The position numbers were made by a program, and so were the translations under genes. From Qipengyuania flava (GTDB lineage: Bacteria; Pseudomonadota; Alphaproteobacteria; Sphingomonadales; Sphingomonadaceae), in contig NZ_JAASQU010000001.1 of the NCBI RefSeq assembly GCF_011762005.1, forward strand, positions 372,001 to 436,000: DNA of 64,000 bases. The letters are read 5' to 3'. A model generated the notes under the pieces. The model made no database searches, was not told where the DNA came from, and saw nothing but the letters and a program-made list of their open reading frames with translations. Of the stretch, positions 54,435 through 64,000 are shown piece after piece; position 1 is the first letter of the stretch; every line of letters starts with the position of its first letter.

Positions 54435-55223
54435 ATGGGTGTGCTGGCAGGAAAGCGCGGGCTCGTGATGGGCGTGGCTAACGAACGCTCGATCGCGTGG
54501 GGCATCGCCAAGGCGTGTGCGGAGGCGGGGGCCGAACTCGCCTTCACCTATCAGGGCGACGCCTTCGGCAAGCGACTCGAGCCGCTCGCGCAGAGCGTGG
54601 GTTCCGATCTTATGGTCGATGTCGATGTTACCGACGATGCCTCGCTCGACGCCGCCTTTGCCACCCTGCAGGAACGCTGGGGCCGGATCGACTTCCTCGT
54701 CCACGCGATTGCCTATTCGGACAAGTCCGAGCTGACCGGGCGAATTCTCAATACCTCGCGCGAGAACTTCAAGAACTCGATGGATATCTCCGCCTACAGC
54801 TTCATCGAAGTCGCGCGTCGTGCGCATCCGATGATGGTCGAGCATGGCGGAACCTTGCTGACGCTGAGCTACATGGGTTCGACCCGCGTCACTCCGAACT
54901 ACAATGTGATGGGGGTCGCCAAGGCCGCGCTCGAAGCGGCGGTGCGTTATCTTGCCAACGACCTCGGTCCCGAGGGTATCCGCGTCAATGCGATCAGCCC
55001 CGGCCCGATGAAGACGCTCGCCGGTTCGGCCATCGGTGGCGCGCGCCGGACTTACAAGCATACCGAGAGCAACGCGCCGCTGCGCGCCAATGCTACCCTC
55101 GAGGCCGTCGGCGGTACGGCCGTCTATCTTTGCTCCGACGCAGGCGCTTGCACCACGGGCGAAGTGCTGCGTGTCGATGGCGGGTTCCACGTTCTCGGCA
55201 TGCCGCAGCAGGACAATCTATAG
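54435..55223 (+). CDS. fabI: Enoyl-ACP reductase (NADH)
   Basis: A 262-residue SDR-type enoyl-ACP reductase completing the elongation cycle. N-terminal GKRGLVMGVANERSIAWGIA, catalytic Y-x6-K in YNVMGVAK, and NAISPGPMKTLAGSAI. ATG at 54435 with AAGGTGA upstream is used rather than the GTG at 54429. Third gene of the fab operon. Confidence 0.95.
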   Translation: MGVLAGKRGLVMGVANERSIAWGIAKACAEAGAELAFTYQGDAFGKRLEPLAQSVGSDLMVDVDVTDDASLDAAFATLQERWGRIDFLVHAIAYSDKSELTGRILNTSRENFKNSMDISAYSFIEVARRAHPMMVEHGGTLLTLSYMGSTRVTPNYNVMGVAKAALEAAVRYLANDLGPEGIRVNAISPGPMKTLAGSAIGGARRTYKHTESNAPLRANATLEAVGGTAVYLCSDAGACTTGEVLRVDGGFHVLGMPQQDNL

Positions 55224-55263
55224 GCGTCGGCACGCGCCGCGCGGCTAGCAGAGATGGAGGCGC

Positions 55264-56277
55264 TCAAAGACCGGTGAGGACCTGGTCGGGCGGTCGATGC
55301 CCGTCGACCCACATGCGGATGTTGGCGATGACCTTGAGCCCGCTCTCTTCGCGGCCCTCGCGCGTTGCACTGCCGATGTGTGGCAGGGTCATCACATTGG
55401 GATGGCGGATCAATCGTGGATCGACATTGGGCTCGTCGGGATAAACGTCGAGGCCCGCGCCAGCGAGCTTGCCGCTCTCGAGCGCGGCGACGAGCGCCTC
55501 CTGCTCGACCAGATCGCCGCGCGCGGTGTTGATGAGGCTGGCCCCGTCCTTCATCAGGCCGATCCGCCGCGCATCGATCATGTGGTGTGTGCCGGGTCCC
55601 GCGGGGCAGTGCAGACTAAGGATGTCGGCTTCGCCCATCAGATCGTCGAGAGTTTCGACCCAGCGAGCCTGAAACATTCGTTCGACCGCCTCGGGCAGCC
55701 GCTTGCGGTTGTGATAGGCGATTTCGAGACCGAAGGCGCGCGCGCGGTGTGCCACGGCCTGGCCTATACGGCCCATGCCGACGATCCCCAGCACCTTGCC
55801 CGCCAGCTTGGTTCCGAGCAGCGCTGTCGGGGTCCAGCCTGTCCATTGGCGGCTCCGGATCAATTCGACGCCTTCGCGAATTCGCCGCGGCACCCCGATG
55901 ATCCCCGCCATTGCAAGGTCAGCCGTATCATCGGTGAAGACACCCGGCGTATTGGTGACGAGGATGTGGCGCGCGGCGGCGGCATCGAGATCGAGATGCT
56001 CCGTCCCGGCACCGAAATTGGCGATCAGACCCAGATTTTCGCCAGCTTGCGCGATCATCTCGGCGTCTATCCGGTCGGTTACCGTGGGAACCAGCACGTC
56101 GCAATCCTGCATCGCCGCGATCAATTGCGCGCGGGTCAGGGGGGTGTCGCTTTGATTGAGACAAACGTCGAACAGCTCGCGCATCCGGTCTTCGACCGAG
56201 GGCATCAGGTGGCGAGTCACGAAGACACGCGGGGTGCGCTCCAGGCGCTTGGCGGGGCGGATATCGGCGCTTTGCAT
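55264..56277 (-). CDS. 2-hydroxyacid dehydrogenase (glyoxylate/hydroxypyruvate reductase type)
   Basis: A 337-residue D-isomer-specific dehydrogenase. NAD-binding VLGIVGMGRIGQAVAHRA, then catalytic Arg in INTARGDLVEQEALV, Glu in YPDEPNVDPRL, and His in TLPHIGSATREGR. Looks like the GyaR/GhrA type; exact substrate uncertain. Convergent with fabI and divergent from an SH3 protein, promoters within ~90 bp. Confidence 0.9.
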   Translation of the reverse strand: MQSADIRPAKRLERTPRVFVTRHLMPSVEDRMRELFDVCLNQSDTPLTRAQLIAAMQDCDVLVPTVTDRIDAEMIAQAGENLGLIANFGAGTEHLDLDAAAARHILVTNTPGVFTDDTADLAMAGIIGVPRRIREGVELIRSRQWTGWTPTALLGTKLAGKVLGIVGMGRIGQAVAHRARAFGLEIAYHNRKRLPEAVERMFQARWVETLDDLMGEADILSLHCPAGPGTHHMIDARRIGLMKDGASLINTARGDLVEQEALVAALESGKLAGAGLDVYPDEPNVDPRLIRHPNVMTLPHIGSATREGREESGLKVIANIRMWVDGHRPPDQVLTGL

Positions 56278-56365
56278 TTCGTCTGCAGCGCTAGGACGCG
56301 GGCGGGGGCGTGGTCAAGGATTCGGCGTGGGAGCCTGCTTCAAGGACGTTGACTGTTCGTCCTCA

Positions 56366-56851
56366 ATGGCCGAATCGGCATCAATGTTCGCACGACTTTT
56401 CATTCCCTTCCTGATGCTTGCCACAGCTGCCGTTCCGGCGCGCGCGCAAGAACGCGAGACACCCTATTGGGCCAGCATCCGCGCGACAGTGCTCAACATG
56501 CGCGTCGGGCCGAGCGCGGATTACAAGATCGACTGGGTCTACCGCCGTCCCGGTCTGCCGGTGAAGGTGGTGCGGGTGATGGAAGGCTGGCGGTTGATCG
56601 AGGATCCCGACGGCGCGCGCGGATGGGTGGTCGCGCGCCTGTTGAGCCCCGAGCGCGGGGCCATGGTCATCGGCGAAGGGTTGGCTGACATGCGCGCGGG
56701 CGACAGCGCCGACGACACGCTCAAATGGCGGCTCGAGCCGGGCGTGGTAGGCATGCTTGGCGATTGCGACGCGGGCTGGTGCGAATTCGTGGTCGGCAAG
56801 CGCTATGGGTATGTCGCGGAAACACGGCTGTGGGGTGTGGGGGAGCCCTGA
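56366..56851 (+). CDS. SH3-domain exported protein
   Basis: A 161-residue secreted protein. Signal peptide ending AVPARAQ, then two bacterial SH3 domains: ASIRATVLNMRVGPSADYK ... VKVVRVMEGWRLIED and GEGLADMRAGDSADDTLKWRLEPGVVGMLG. Such proteins bind peptidoglycan. Start ATG at 56366 or 56384. Convergent with the lipoprotein gene. Confidence 0.8.
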   Translation: MAESASMFARLFIPFLMLATAAVPARAQERETPYWASIRATVLNMRVGPSADYKIDWVYRRPGLPVKVVRVMEGWRLIEDPDGARGWVVARLLSPERGAMVIGEGLADMRAGDSADDTLKWRLEPGVVGMLGDCDAGWCEFVVGKRYGYVAETRLWGVGEP

Positions 56852-56885
56852 GATCAGCGGCGGATCAGGGGAATGGAGTGTCCGG

Positions 56886-57353
56886 TTACCCGCCATCCGT
56901 AACTTGCGCCGTGGCGGTTTCAGTCCCTGTCTCGGCCTCATCCTCTTGTGGATCGACCTTGCGGACGCTGGACTGCACCGTCCCGTCTTCGCCCTGCAAT
57001 TCGAAGGCTCCGTCCTCGCCGGGCGCGCCGCCAGCGAAGCACTCCTCGCCTTCGTCGCCCTCGGGGTCGAAGCACATCGCACCTTCTGCGGTGGCACGCC
57101 ATGTTCCGCCACCCGTGCGGGTCCCGTCGGCTGTCGTGTCGACATAGGTACCGTCGGGGTTGATCGTCTGCAGGGTCACGCTGCCGTCGGCGAGCTTGAC
57201 CTCATAGGTTCCCGCAATGTTGCCCATTGCGGTACTGTCGAGCGTGAACTCCTGCGCTTCGGCATTCTCGGCTTCTGCTTCGGGCGCCTCGACCTCGCTC
57301 GAACCGCAGCCGGCGAGGGCAACGCAGGTTGCGAAGATGACGAATTTCTTCAT
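56886..57353 (-). CDS. Predicted lipoprotein
   Basis: A 155-residue protein with lipobox CVALAGCGS and an acidic, Glu-rich linker. The mature core (IAGTYEVKLADGSVTLQTINPDGTYVD ... GTWRATAEGAMCFDPEGDEGEECFAG) contains two cysteines. It resembles small lipoproteins of unknown role seen in sphingomonads. 69 bp downstream of the thiolase on the same strand. Confidence 0.72.
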   Translation of the reverse strand: MKKFVIFATCVALAGCGSSEVEAPEAEAENAEAQEFTLDSTAMGNIAGTYEVKLADGSVTLQTINPDGTYVDTTADGTRTGGGTWRATAEGAMCFDPEGDEGEECFAGGAPGEDGAFELQGEDGTVQSSVRKVDPQEDEAETGTETATAQVTDGG

Positions 57354-57422
57354 GGACACTTCCCTGCCTCCTGAACTTCCATCCGTTTGTGGCAAGGAAG
57401 TGTCCGCATTTTCATCTCAAGT

Positions 57423-58619
57423 CTAGACGAGTTCGACGGCCACGGCAGTGGCTTCGCCGCCGCCGATGCAGAGTGAGGCGACGCCGCGTGTCTTGCCCTG
57501 CTGCTTCAATGCGTTGAGCAGCGTGACGATGATACGCGTTCCGCTGGCGCCGATGGGGTGGCCCAGCGCGGTCCCGCCGCCGTTCACGTTGATCTTGTCG
57601 TGCGGAATGCCGAGGTCGCGCATGGCGAACATGGCGACGCAGGCGAAGGCCTCATTGACTTCCCACAGTTCGACTTCGTCCGCGCTCCAGCCGGCCTTGT
57701 CGAGGACCTTCTCGATCGCGCCGATCGGTGCCACGGTGAATTGCGCGGGTTCCTGTGCATGTGCTGCCATGGCGACGATCTTGGCAACCGGCTGCTGGCC
57801 GTTCGCCTTGGCAACGCTTTCGCGGCTCAGCACGACGGCCGCCGCACCGTCCGATATGGAGGAGGAGGTCGCTGCGGTGATCGTGCCGTCCTTGGCGAAG
57901 GCCGGGCGCAGCTGCGGGATCTTGTCGGGCCGCCCCTTGCCGGGTTGCTCGTCATGTTCGACCGTCATGTCGCCCTTGCGGGTCGAGACGGTGACCGGGA
58001 CGACTTCGTCGGCAAAGGCACCGCTCTCGATCGCGGCATTCGCGCGGCGCAGCGATTCGATTGAGTATTCATCCATCTGCTCGCGGGTGAGCTGGTACTC
58101 ATTGGCGGTGTCCTGCGCGAAGGTGCCCATCGCGCGGCCTTCTTCGTAGGCATCCTCCAGCCCATCGAGGAACATGTGGTCATAGGTGGTGTCGTGCCCA
58201 AGCCGCGCGCCGCTGCGGTGCTTCTTGAGAAGATATGGCGCGTTGGTCATGCTCTCCATCCCGCCCGCGACGACGTAGTCCACCGTTCCGCTGGCGAGCG
58301 CCTCGGCGCCCATGATGACCGTCTGCATGCCGCTGCCGCAAACCTTGTTGACCGTAGTCGCCTGCACGGATTTCGGCAGACCCGCCTTGATCGACGCCTG
58401 ACGCGCCGGCGCCTGGCCCAGACCCGCCGGCAGCACGCAGCCCATGTAGGTGCGATCGAAACTGTCTACCGGCACGCCCGAGCGCTCGACCGCGGCCTTC
58501 ACTGCCGTGGCCCCGAGATCGGTGGCCGAGACATCGGCGAGCGCGCCCTGCATGCCGCCCATCGGAGTGCGGGCGTAAGACAGGATGACGACGGGATCGG
58601 ATGCGCTGAACTGGGTCAT
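57423..58619 (-). CDS. Acetyl-CoA C-acetyltransferase (thiolase)
   Basis: A 398-residue thiolase II-type enzyme. Nucleophilic Cys in TTVNKVCGSGMQTVI, substrate-binding WEVNEAFACVAM, His in GGGTALGHPIGASGTR, and second Cys in SLCIGGGEATAVAVE. Probably degradative/biosynthetic acetoacetyl-CoA thiolase. Start at 58619; divergent from the aldehyde dehydrogenase (104 bp). Confidence 0.92.
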   Translation of the reverse strand: MTQFSASDPVVILSYARTPMGGMQGALADVSATDLGATAVKAAVERSGVPVDSFDRTYMGCVLPAGLGQAPARQASIKAGLPKSVQATTVNKVCGSGMQTVIMGAEALASGTVDYVVAGGMESMTNAPYLLKKHRSGARLGHDTTYDHMFLDGLEDAYEEGRAMGTFAQDTANEYQLTREQMDEYSIESLRRANAAIESGAFADEVVPVTVSTRKGDMTVEHDEQPGKGRPDKIPQLRPAFAKDGTITAATSSSISDGAAAVVLSRESVAKANGQQPVAKIVAMAAHAQEPAQFTVAPIGAIEKVLDKAGWSADEVELWEVNEAFACVAMFAMRDLGIPHDKINVNGGGTALGHPIGASGTRIIVTLLNALKQQGKTRGVASLCIGGGEATAVAVELV

Positions 58620-58723
58620 GCTTGTGTATGTCCTTCGGTTCTGGAATATCGGTTGCCAATGGCGACCTATCTGGTGGCCCACAACCTAGTGCTGCGATGC
58701 AGCAATATCAAACGGAGAGAGCA

Positions 58724-60154
<1,431 letters not shown>

Positions 60155-60171
60155 CCCACGCCCGCAAGGGT

Positions 60172-60228
60172 ATGGTGCAAGGTGCGGATTTGTTGCGAAT
60201 TGTTCGCATTTCTGCACCCTTGCACCAT
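60172..60228. other. Large two-part hairpin between aldehyde dehydrogenase and nuoA
   Basis: Outer arms ATGGTGCAAGGTGC / GCACCCTTGCACCAT (one bulged G) with an inner perfect 6-bp stem TGCGAA-TTG-TTCGCA. Long and stable for a GC-rich genome. No T-run, so not a classical terminator. Lies 57 bp before the nuoA start and could terminate calB-type transcription or control nuo. Confidence 0.65.
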
Positions 60229-60285
60229 CTGGGTGAGGGGCCTAGAGGCGGGCGCGAAACCAAGCCCGACGCCTAGGAATCATTC

Positions 60286-60660
60286 GTGGTCGACCTCGAA
60301 CAATACCTGCCTATCCTGATCTTCCTGTTTGTGGCTGCCGCGCTGTCGGCGCTCTTCGTTTTCCTGCCGATGGGCGTTTCGCGGCTGACCGGCGCGCACA
60401 AGCCCGACGCCGAGAAACTGAGCGAATATGAATGCGGCTTCCCCGCGTTCGAAGACCCGCGCAGCCAGTTCGACGTGAAGTTCTATCTCGTCGCGATCAG
60501 CTTCCTGCTGTTCGACCTCGAGGCGTCCTTCCTGTTTCCGTGGGCAGTCAGCCTCGAATACACGGGCTGGACCGGATGGTCGGCCATGGTGATCTTCCTT
60601 GGCATCCTGGCCGTCGGCCTGGCTTACGAATGGAAGATGGGCGCACTGGACTGGCAATAG
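60286..60660 (+). CDS. nuoA: NADH-quinone oxidoreductase subunit A
   Basis: A 124-residue complex I membrane subunit with three transmembrane helices ([18 protein letters not shown]-, [19 protein letters not shown]- and [16 protein letters not shown]-type). Contains the loop with [20 protein letters not shown], including the conserved Cys. Start is GTG at 60286 with AGGA 8 bp upstream. First gene of the nuo operon. Confidence 0.95.
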   Translation: MVDLEQYLPILIFLFVAAALSALFVFLPMGVSRLTGAHKPDAEKLSEYECGFPAFEDPRSQFDVKFYLVAISFLLFDLEASFLFPWAVSLEYTGWTGWSAMVIFLGILAVGLAYEWKMGALDWQ

Positions 60661-60661
60661 C

Positions 60662-61228
60662 ATGAGCACTTCAACCATCATCACTCCGCCGCAGAGCGTG
60701 CCCGCCGCACAAGGCGGCGAGACGCGTCAGCCAGATGCGGATTATTTCAACGCGCTGCAGACCGAGGTGAACGACAAGGGTTTCCTCGTCACCAGCACCG
60801 AAGAACTGTTCCAGTGGGCGCGTACCGGCTCGCTGTGGTGGATGACTTTCGGCCTCGCTTGCTGCGCGGTCGAGATGATTCACGTCAACATGCCGCGCTA
60901 CGACATGGAGCGTTTCGGTGTCGCGCCGCGCGCTTCGCCGCGGCAGAGCGACGTGATGATCGTCGCGGGTACGCTGTGCAACAAGATGGCCCCCGCGCTG
61001 CGTAAGGTCTACGACCAGATGTCGGAGCCCAAATACGTCATCTCGATGGGCAGCTGTGCCAATGGCGGTGGCTATTATCACTACAGCTATTCGGTGGTTC
61101 GCGGTTGCGACCGCATCGTGCCGGTCGACATTTACGTGCCGGGCTGTCCGCCGACAGCCGAGGCGCTGCTTTACGGCGTGATGCAATTGCAGCGGAAGAT
61201 CCGCCGCGCCGGTACGATCGAAAGGTAA
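60662..61228 (+). CDS. nuoB: NADH-quinone oxidoreductase subunit B
   Basis: A 188-residue subunit holding the N2 4Fe-4S cluster next to the quinone site. Cysteines in [25 protein letters not shown] and [12 protein letters not shown] are all present. Starts one base after the nuoA stop. N-terminal ~40 residues are more variable. Confidence 0.96.
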   Translation: MSTSTIITPPQSVPAAQGGETRQPDADYFNALQTEVNDKGFLVTSTEELFQWARTGSLWWMTFGLACCAVEMIHVNMPRYDMERFGVAPRASPRQSDVMIVAGTLCNKMAPALRKVYDQMSEPKYVISMGSCANGGGYYHYSYSVVRGCDRIVPVDIYVPGCPPTAEALLYGVMQLQRKIRRAGTIER

Positions 61229-61234
61229 GGCGCG

Positions 61235-62110
61235 ATGGCAGTGTTGCATTCCGCCCCCCGGTTCACGCTGATCGACGGGCTTCGCGACGTGCTCGGCAAG
61301 GCGCTGGGTGCGCATCTGGTCGAGGCGCATGAAGAGCATGGCGAACTGCTGTTCACCGTGAAGCGCGACAGCATTGAGGATGCCCTGCGCATCCTGCGTG
61401 ACGATCACGGCTATCAGCAGCTGATGGAGATCGCCGGGGTCGACTATCCGAGCCGCCCCGAGCGTTTCGAAGTGGTCTACATGCTGCTGTCGCTCACCAC
61501 GAACAACCGCATCATGGTGAAATGCTCCGCGAGCGAGGACACGCCGGTTCCCACCGTGACGACGCTATGGCCCAATGCGGGCTGGCTCGAGCGCGAAGTG
61601 TTCGACATGTATGGCGTGCTGTTCGCAGGTAATACCGACTTGCGCCGGATCCTGACCGACTACGGCTTCGAAGGGCACCCCTTCCGTAAGGATTTCCCGC
61701 TCACCGGTTATCACGAGCTGCGCTATTCGGAAGACGAGAAGCGCGTGGTCTACGAACCGGTCGAGCTTGCGCAGGACCTGCGCCAGTTCGATTTCATGAG
61801 CCCGTGGGAAGGCGCGGACTACGTCCTGCCGGGTGATGAAAAAGCGGATACGCCTCCAGTCGACGAGCCCAAGACCACCGAGAAGACCGGGGATACGGGT
61901 GCGGGCAAGAAAACCGACGAACACGCTGCCGACAAAGTGAGCGCCGGAGCGCCTGCCGAGGAGGACAGTGGCGAAGACGCGCCTGCGCCGGAACCGACCG
62001 AAGACCAGCCCGCGCGCCCCGAACGCGAGGGCAAGACCACCGACACCGCTGCCGCGACCGAACCCGATCCGTCGGATGACGACGCCGATGCCGCGAAGGA
62101 CGCCAAGTGA
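61235..62110 (+). CDS. nuoC: NADH-quinone oxidoreductase subunit C with acidic C-terminal tail
   Basis: A 291-residue 30-kDa-type subunit. The core ([61 protein letters not shown]) ends near residue 190. The last ~95 residues are an acidic, low-complexity tail rich in Glu, Asp, Pro and Ala, longer than in typical NuoC. Stop overlaps the next gene (TGATG). Confidence 0.94.
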   Translation: MAVLHSAPRFTLIDGLRDVLGKALGAHLVEAHEEHGELLFTVKRDSIEDALRILRDDHGYQQLMEIAGVDYPSRPERFEVVYMLLSLTTNNRIMVKCSASEDTPVPTVTTLWPNAGWLEREVFDMYGVLFAGNTDLRRILTDYGFEGHPFRKDFPLTGYHELRYSEDEKRVVYEPVELAQDLRQFDFMSPWEGADYVLPGDEKADTPPVDEPKTTEKTGDTGAGKKTDEHAADKVSAGAPAEEDSGEDAPAPEPTEDQPARPEREGKTTDTAAATEPDPSDDDADAAKDAK

Positions 62111-62643
62111 TGAACCGCCTCCTGCTCCTCGCAATACCGCTGGCGCTTGCAGCGTGCTCGTCAGAGCAGGCCCCGCAGGAGAGCGCCGAGGATTTCGCCA
62201 GCCGCATTGGTCAGGATGGCGAACCGACCGCTGGCGCCGGGGTCGACCCGGACAAGCCCAATACCGTTGCCAAGGCGCCGCCCGCCAATGCCGATCTCAC
62301 GCAATTGCAGAAGCTCGGCGATATCGGCGGTGTCGATTTCGGACCGCGCGACGGCGGGTGCACGCTGATGGTTGGCAAGAATGAAATCATCATCGCCGGG
62401 GCGATGAATGACGCTGCCATCCCGGGTAAGGCGGTGGTCCGCGTGGGCGACAGCCTGACGCTGGCCGATGCGGCCGCGGGCGGGCTCGATGCCATTCGCA
62501 ACGGCACCAGCTTCGCGGGTGAAGGGTTTACCGTCTCGGTCGCTCCTGCAGCGGGCGACGCGCAGCGCCGGCCTGCCAACGTCACCGTGACCGACGCCGC
62601 CGGCAAAACGCAAAGCTACAGCGGCAACTGGATCTGCTCATGA
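62110..62643 (+). CDS. Predicted lipoprotein inside the nuo operon
   Basis: A 177-residue protein with a lipoprotein signal [15 protein letters not shown]. The mature part has an acidic Gln/Glu-rich linker, then a core with [25 protein letters not shown] and a C-terminal [14 protein letters not shown]. Cysteines in GGCTL and WICS could pair. No known Nuo accessory family is recognised. It overlaps nuoC at its start and nuoD at its stop (ATGA), so it is certainly part of the operon. Confidence 0.8.
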   Translation: MNRLLLLAIPLALAACSSEQAPQESAEDFASRIGQDGEPTAGAGVDPDKPNTVAKAPPANADLTQLQKLGDIGGVDFGPRDGGCTLMVGKNEIIIAGAMNDAAIPGKAVVRVGDSLTLADAAAGGLDAIRNGTSFAGEGFTVSVAPAAGDAQRRPANVTVTDAAGKTQSYSGNWICS

Positions 62644-63857
62644 GCCACGCCATGCATCTGGAAGAGTCGCCGACGACCGGCGACGAAGTGATCACCAATT
62701 ACACGATCAACTTCGGGCCCCAGCACCCCGCGGCACACGGCGTGCTGCGCATGGTGATGGAACTCGACGGAGAGATCATCGAGCGCATCGATCCGCATGT
62801 CGGGCTGCTCCACCGCGGCACCGAAAAGCTGATCGAGCACAAGACCTATCTGCAGGCGCTGCCTTATTTCGACCGGCTCGACTACTGTTCGCCGCTGGCG
62901 CAGGAATACAGCTATGTCCTCGCGATCGAAAAGCTGCTCAACGTCGAAGTGCCCGAGCGGGCGCAGTATCTGCGCGTGCTGTTCGCGGAGCTGACGCGCA
63001 TCTGCAACCACATGCTCAATATCGGTGCTCACGTCATGGACGTCGGCGCGATGACGCCGAACCTGTGGGTGTTCGAACTGCGCGAAGACTGCATGAACTT
63101 CTTCGAACGGGCTTCGGGTGCGCGCATGCACAGCGCCTGGTTCCGCCCCGGCGGCGTCCACCAGGACGTGCCCGAGAAGCTGCTGGTCGATATCGGCAAC
63201 TGGGTTGATGGCCGGCTCCAGGAACTGTTCGGCGACGCGATGAGCCTCGTGCTCGACAATCGCATTTTCAAGCAGCGCAATGTCGACATCGCCGTGGTCA
63301 GCAAGGACGATGCGGTTGCATGGGGGTTCTCCGGCCCGATGATCCGCGCTGCGGGCATCCCGTGGGACTTGCGCAAGTCGCAGCCCTACGACGTCTACGA
63401 GCGGATGGAATTCGACATTCCCGTCGGCACCAATTCGGATTGTTACGACCGCTTCGTCGTGCGCGTGAAGGAAGTCTACGAAAGCGCGAAGATCATCAAG
63501 CAGTGCCTGGCGCAGATGCCGTCCGGCCCGATCTGCTCGGATGATCGCAAAGTCTCGCCGCCCAAGCGTGCCGAGATGAAGCAGTCGATGGAAGCGCTGA
63601 TCCACCACTTCAAGCTCTATACCGAGGGCTTCCACGTGCCCGCAGGGGAAGTGTACGTGGCGACCGAAAGCCCCAAGGGCGAATTTGGCGTCTATCTGGT
63701 CAGCGACGGGTCGAACAAACCCTATCGCTGCAAGATCCGTCCGACCGCCTTCAGCCACCTGCAAGCAATGGATTTCATGTCGAAGGGCCACATGCTGCCT
63801 GATGCCACCGCCATTCTCGGCGCTATCGACGTCGTATTCGGGGAGTGTGACCGCTAA
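62640..63857 (+). CDS. nuoD: NADH-quinone oxidoreductase subunit D
   Basis: A 405-residue 49-kDa subunit forming the quinone-binding cavity with NuoB. Conserved: [65 protein letters not shown] and the C-terminal [21 protein letters not shown]. Start overlaps the lipoprotein stop. Length typical. Confidence 0.96.
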   Translation: MSHAMHLEESPTTGDEVITNYTINFGPQHPAAHGVLRMVMELDGEIIERIDPHVGLLHRGTEKLIEHKTYLQALPYFDRLDYCSPLAQEYSYVLAIEKLLNVEVPERAQYLRVLFAELTRICNHMLNIGAHVMDVGAMTPNLWVFELREDCMNFFERASGARMHSAWFRPGGVHQDVPEKLLVDIGNWVDGRLQELFGDAMSLVLDNRIFKQRNVDIAVVSKDDAVAWGFSGPMIRAAGIPWDLRKSQPYDVYERMEFDIPVGTNSDCYDRFVVRVKEVYESAKIIKQCLAQMPSGPICSDDRKVSPPKRAEMKQSMEALIHHFKLYTEGFHVPAGEVYVATESPKGEFGVYLVSDGSNKPYRCKIRPTAFSHLQAMDFMSKGHMLPDATAILGAIDVVFGECDR

Positions 63858-64000
63858 TGGCCGACCGTTCTCCCGCACCCGATACCCCCGAGCTGCGCGA
63901 GCGCTGGGGTGGCTTCGAGTTCAACGAAAGCTACCGCGCCCGCGCGGACAAGGCCATCGCGCGCTATCCCGAGGGGCGGCAGCGCTCCGCGGTGATGCCG
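63857..64000 (+). CDS. nuoE: NADH-quinone oxidoreductase subunit E, N-terminal part (partial)
   Basis: The first 48 residues of the 24-kDa subunit, cut by the window end. The sequence with FEFNESYRARADKAIARYP and GRQRSAVMP matches the NuoE thioredoxin-like domain start. Its ATG overlaps the nuoD stop (TAATG). Confidence 0.88.
   Translation, partial: MADRSPAPDTPELRERWGGFEFNESYRARADKAIARYPEGRQRSAVMP

Overview
The window looks like an ordinary chromosomal segment of a GC-rich alphaproteobacterium, most likely a sphingomonad of the Erythrobacteraceae (Erythrobacter/Qipengyuania/Altererythrobacter type). The reasons are: strong GC bias in third codon positions; a complete exosortase A (XrtA/EpsH) exopolysaccharide cluster; a GTTC-N7-GTTC SOS box; a fabA-fabB-fabI operon; the block rne / cell-wall amidase / PBP1A / prfB; a nuoABC-D-E respiratory operon; and intergenic hairpin repeats of a kind common in sphingomonads. 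The genus is an inference; no rRNA gene or marker phylogeny is available here. I see no tRNA, rRNA, IS element, prophage or CRISPR array.

Layout. 1-7.4 kb: 3' end of dnaE, an acyl-CoA ligase with a DUF1330 protein, a radical SAM gene behind a LexA box, and a minus-strand operon of a uracil-DNA-glycosylase-like protein, a lytic transglycosylase and MoaB. 7.4-15.9 kb: housekeeping metabolism on the plus strand (ETF-ubiquinone oxidoreductase, IspE, N-formylglutamate amidohydrolase, IlvD, a small lipoprotein, the NAD(P)H-hydrate repair enzyme and a TrmA-family RNA methyltransferase). 15.9-33.7 kb: the XrtA cluster, with a minus-strand arm (two hydrolases, ACP, GNAT protein) and a long plus-strand arm (ligase, PLP decarboxylase, export lipoprotein, chain-length protein, tyrosine kinase, outer-membrane protein, ATPase, deacetylase, FemAB protein, glycosyltransferase, exosortase, amidotransferase). 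No PEP-CTERM substrate and no EpsI domain are visible in it. 33.7-40.8 kb: pirin, ZapE, thioesterase, sdhB, then a compact group of an SDR, two adjacent ATP-grasp enzymes and a methyltransferase. 40.9-48.7 kb: rne, amidase, PBP1A and prfB. 48.7-52.4 kb: an unusual group of two paralogous outer-membrane barrel proteins (the second frameshifted), an exported caspase-like protein and a predicted lipoprotein methyltransferase. 52.6-55.2 kb: fabA-fabB-fabI. 55.2-60.2 kb: a 2-hydroxyacid dehydrogenase, an SH3-domain protein, a lipoprotein, a thiolase and an aldehyde dehydrogenase. 60.3-64 kb: nuoA, B, C, an unknown lipoprotein, D and the start of nuoE.

How the genes work together. The XrtA cluster should build, measure, export and modify a polysaccharide while the exosortase processes PEP-CTERM proteins encoded elsewhere; its ACP, acyl-CoA ligase, decarboxylase and hydrolases point to an additional acyl or amine decoration. 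Many genes are packed into translationally coupled operons (ATGA, GTGA and TGATG overlaps). The best candidates for something undescribed are the barrel/barrel/caspase/lipo-methyltransferase group, the twin ATP-grasp group, the lipoprotein inside the nuo operon, and structured intergenic elements upstream of rne and of nuoA.
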